A stretch of 64,000 bases of DNA from Oenanthe sinensis (lineage: Eukaryota > Streptophyta > Magnoliopsida > Apiales > Apiaceae), in the NCBI GenBank assembly GCA_028671895.1, contig CM053803.1:21288501-21352500 (forward strand), read 5' to 3'. Each line of letters begins with the position of its first letter. Positions within the stretch are counted from its first letter, which is position 1. The notes beneath the pieces were generated by a model, which saw nothing but the letters and a program-made list of their open reading frames with translations, did no database searches and had not been told where the DNA came from. The translations under genes were made by a program, and so were the position numbers. Of the stretch, positions 61,800-64,000 are shown in pieces.

Positions 61800-62385
61800 G
61801 AGGTTGTGAGCCCCTCTAACAGTCTGCATTTCTTGTACTACCACAGGTTCTGCCGGCTGGCTGCACCAGTTGTCTTCTCATAAGCAGACGGAGCTGCAGC
61901 TGCGAAGATGTACATTGGACAAAAAAGAAGATTTTACACAAAGGGAGGTCTCATTGAGAAAAATTACTACTTCCTCCCAGTGTATGAAAGCTAATGTCAC
62001 CAAGTTGCGCTCATCAGCCTAAAGACAGAGTACATTGCAGTGTTACTCATATAATGTATATCCAGACATATGGAATAGTAGATACACAGTTAAAAATAAG
62101 ATTAATATAAAAAACCAGTTTTGAGAAAACAAAATTCTGGTAGGAGCATAATTACCTTTTCAGATTCAGATAAAATGTCGACAAGAATATACTGGCCACC
62201 TTGAAGCAACCCCGTCACTTGTCCCACAATATAGAAGACAACGCCATTCTTTTTGTGTGATCTTGGGCAATTCACGTTCACTCTTTGATCAAGTGCACGT
62301 CTCCTGGCATGTTCAACGGTAACTTCACATATTTTTAGCATACACAACTGTAAGAAGGATCTGCAGAAATAACACAATATTATTC
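61800..62385 (-). other. Possible exons of an unidentified gene
   Basis: On the minus strand, about 62370-62160 reads EVTVEHARRRALDQRVNVNC, then FYIVGQVTGLLQGGQYILVD, ending ESEK before a GT donor. A following exon at about 62018 starts after TTTAG and continues in the same phase (ADERNLVTLAFIHWEE). The splice-compatible phase and amino-acid composition look like real coding sequence, but I do not recognise the family. A further coding-like stretch at 61083-61021 (STIYEALADLVPAGGCHIQ) ends at a possible donor. It may be a pseudogene or transposon-borne fragment. Confidence 0.3.
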
Positions 62386-62825
62386 GAGGAAACAAAGATA
62401 TAAACGCATATTACTTTAGCAGAAAATATAATTTTTTTTGAGCAACTTAGAGCCAAAAAATTTCAATAACAGAAAAGATCACTACTTATCCGAAAAGAAT
62501 GTGTCTACTAAGATAAAAACATTCTTGAAAAGCTATTCTTCCTGACAAGCCTTGTCAGCCTTTCTCAATGATACACAGTGAATAGTGATATCTGGGGACC
62601 CTCACGGCCTCACGTGTAACAAATATTAATAGATCTACATGCTTTGTATCCTTAATATATGATCACTCTACGACGACGTGGACATCTCTTACGAAGAAAA
62701 ATTCTGATCCTACTTCCATCTCTAAGTAATTTCATTTGATGAGTCAAAATTCAAATAAAAGACCTAAATTCTAAAAAGTGACAATGGAAGCCAATAATTT
62801 AAAAGGGAGTGGCTATTAAATAAGG

Positions 62826-64000
62826 GGATTGTTCATTTGTTCATATTAGTTTATGTATTGATACTCTGCAGCAAAATGGAGTGCCTAAAAAGAGTCATCT
62901 TCTTGAAGTTTCTGAAATCTATGATGTTTAATTGTTTACAAATCATGTTCCTAAACTTTTTTTTTTTTTTTTGGGGGGGGGGGGGTGTTTTACTTGCATT
63001 AACATATCTCATAAATTGTATGTCTAGTCGAGTATTACAATTCAAAATCCCAAGAAATCTGTTCCTAGTCACGTTTCCTCATATCTCCACCTTCTCCTTA
63101 GATCGTCCATTCAAAATGTTTGGGTGTACAAGATTTAATCAAGTTTATGGTCATAAAAGAGCAAAACTTGATCCAAAGTCTAAAAAGTGCCCCTTTGTTA
63201 GTCTTTTTTGCACTAAAAAAGGATACAATTGTTACTCCCCAGTTACGGAAAGGTCTATAGGTAACAAAGATCTGCGAGGTTATAATAGGAGAAAAGCTGA
63301 GAATATAGAGGTCGAAATGAAAGACATAAAATTTTCAAATCAAAGCCTTCTCGACCTTGAAAATCCTGAAGGTAGGATTCTATGACTCATGACTTGGTTT
63401 ATCCTGCTATTGATTATCTCGACTCACATATTTTTCAGGGAAAAAGGTGTTAAAACTTGTACCAATTAACTTGAATACTATTAGGAAATTAATACCTACA
63501 TATCAAGTTTTTGTCTCCTCTTGATCTTGTTAGATTCTTATGAAGGCTTAAAATATCGTAAATGGAAGATTGAAGTAGAGGAAAAAAAGAAATGCTCTTG
63601 AGAAAAATGAAACTCGGGTTCTCGCTGAGATTCCTCACTGAAAAGCGGATAGTTGGTAGTAAGTGGATTTTCTCTGTCAACTGTCAAGTATAGATTAGAT
63701 AGGAGAATCAACAACAAATCGTTATATTGTCTCTTCAAAAAGGCTGCATGTTTCAGCGATACGAGCGAACGATGTTCGTGTTCCACAATGCATGATCTAC
63801 TCAACAATGGTAGTTTTAACAAGGAAATATTGATTTGATTTATATCATGTATTCATTAAATTTTGATTTTTTGTAGATGCCTTGTGGCCTTTAATTAATG
63901 AATTACTTTACCTATATAAAAAAAAGATAGGAGAATCAACAAATACAAGGCTCGACTGGTTGAAGCCAAAGATCTAGGTTTCCTCAAATATTATATTTAA
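62826..64000 (+). pseudogene. Copia polyprotein relic (integrase to RT), running off the window
   Basis: Frames read SFVHISLCIDTLQQNGVPKK then LLEVSEIYDV, then FWGGGGVLLALTYLINCMSS, FGCTRFNQVYGHKRAKLDPK and KGYNCYSPVT. These are the C-terminal integrase blocks of Copia elements. At 63650 IVGSKWIFSV marks the start of reverse transcriptase, which resumes after 63943 (NKYKARLVEAKDLGF). It has stops, frameshifts and a T16-G13 homopolymer at 62957-62985. No LTR is visible within the window. Confidence 0.8.
63715..63925 (+). mobile_element. Short poly(A)-ended retroposon (5'-truncated LINE or similar)
   Basis: A 211-bp insert ends CTATATAAAAAAAA and is flanked by a 17-bp duplication, GATAGGAGAATCAACAA (63698-63714 and 63926-63942). 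It splits the reverse-transcriptase frame of the Copia relic. Target-primed reverse transcription by LINE machinery explains the structure. The insert's source is not identified. Confidence 0.78.

Noticed and set aside
62957..62985. T16-G13 run as a functional element
   Set aside because: Lies within a decayed Copia integrase; most likely homopolymer expansion or an assembly error.

Overview
The window is plant nuclear DNA: AT-rich, with intron-bearing genes, GT-AG splice signals, a miR156 target site and dense nested transposable elements. A tandem pair of broken leucine-rich-repeat genes resembles the carrot antifreeze protein / PGIP family. That points to the carrot family (Apiaceae), though the species cannot be named from the sequence alone.

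Layout. 0.2-3.2 kb (+): an SPL9/SPL15-clade SBP-box transcription factor with an intact miR156 site. 4.7-15.1 kb (-): a nine-exon TBCC-domain gene (TBCCD1-like) whose introns are swollen by an LTR element, a hAT element and MITEs. 16.7-22.3 kb: a 5.6 kb sequence with TG...CA ends and a 5-bp target duplication, best read as a giant solo LTR, followed by a SINE. 24.4-27.7 kb (-): two PGIP/antifreeze-like pseudogenes in tandem. 30.3-32.0 kb (-): a broken CYP712-like cytochrome P450. 33.1-35.6 kb (-): UVI4/POLYCHOME, an APC/C inhibitor. 36.9-38.3 kb: a Pack-MULE-like element carrying a piece of EF1-alpha. 38.5-46.3 kb: a degenerate Copia retrotransposon nested in a hAT-like repeat and itself hit by a foldback element. 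46.6-47.9 kb: a second solo LTR. 48.3-49.9 kb: an internally deleted PIF/Harbinger element. 50.7-53.0 kb (-): a six-exon bHLH gene of the FBH4/bHLH130 type. 53-64 kb: a repeat-rich tail with a 283-bp hAT MITE, a 1.7 kb palindromic MULE sitting in one half of a tandem duplication, a Stowaway element, possible exons of an unidentified gene, and a Copia relic hit by a short poly(A)-ended retroposon.

How it fits together. SPL9-like, TBCC-domain, CYP712-like, UVI4 and FBH4-like genes occur here in the same order as on the Arabidopsis chromosome 2 segment around AT2G42200-AT2G42280 (recalled locus order, not checked here). This is therefore an old conserved gene block spread out by transposons. The intact genes concern developmental timing (SPL/miR156), microtubule or centrosome-related TBCC function, control of endoreduplication (UVI4) and photoperiodic flowering (FBH-type bHLH). 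They are independent genes, not an operon or pathway. I found no tRNA, rRNA or CRISPR array and no clearly novel multi-gene system; the most distinctive items are the transposon structures.
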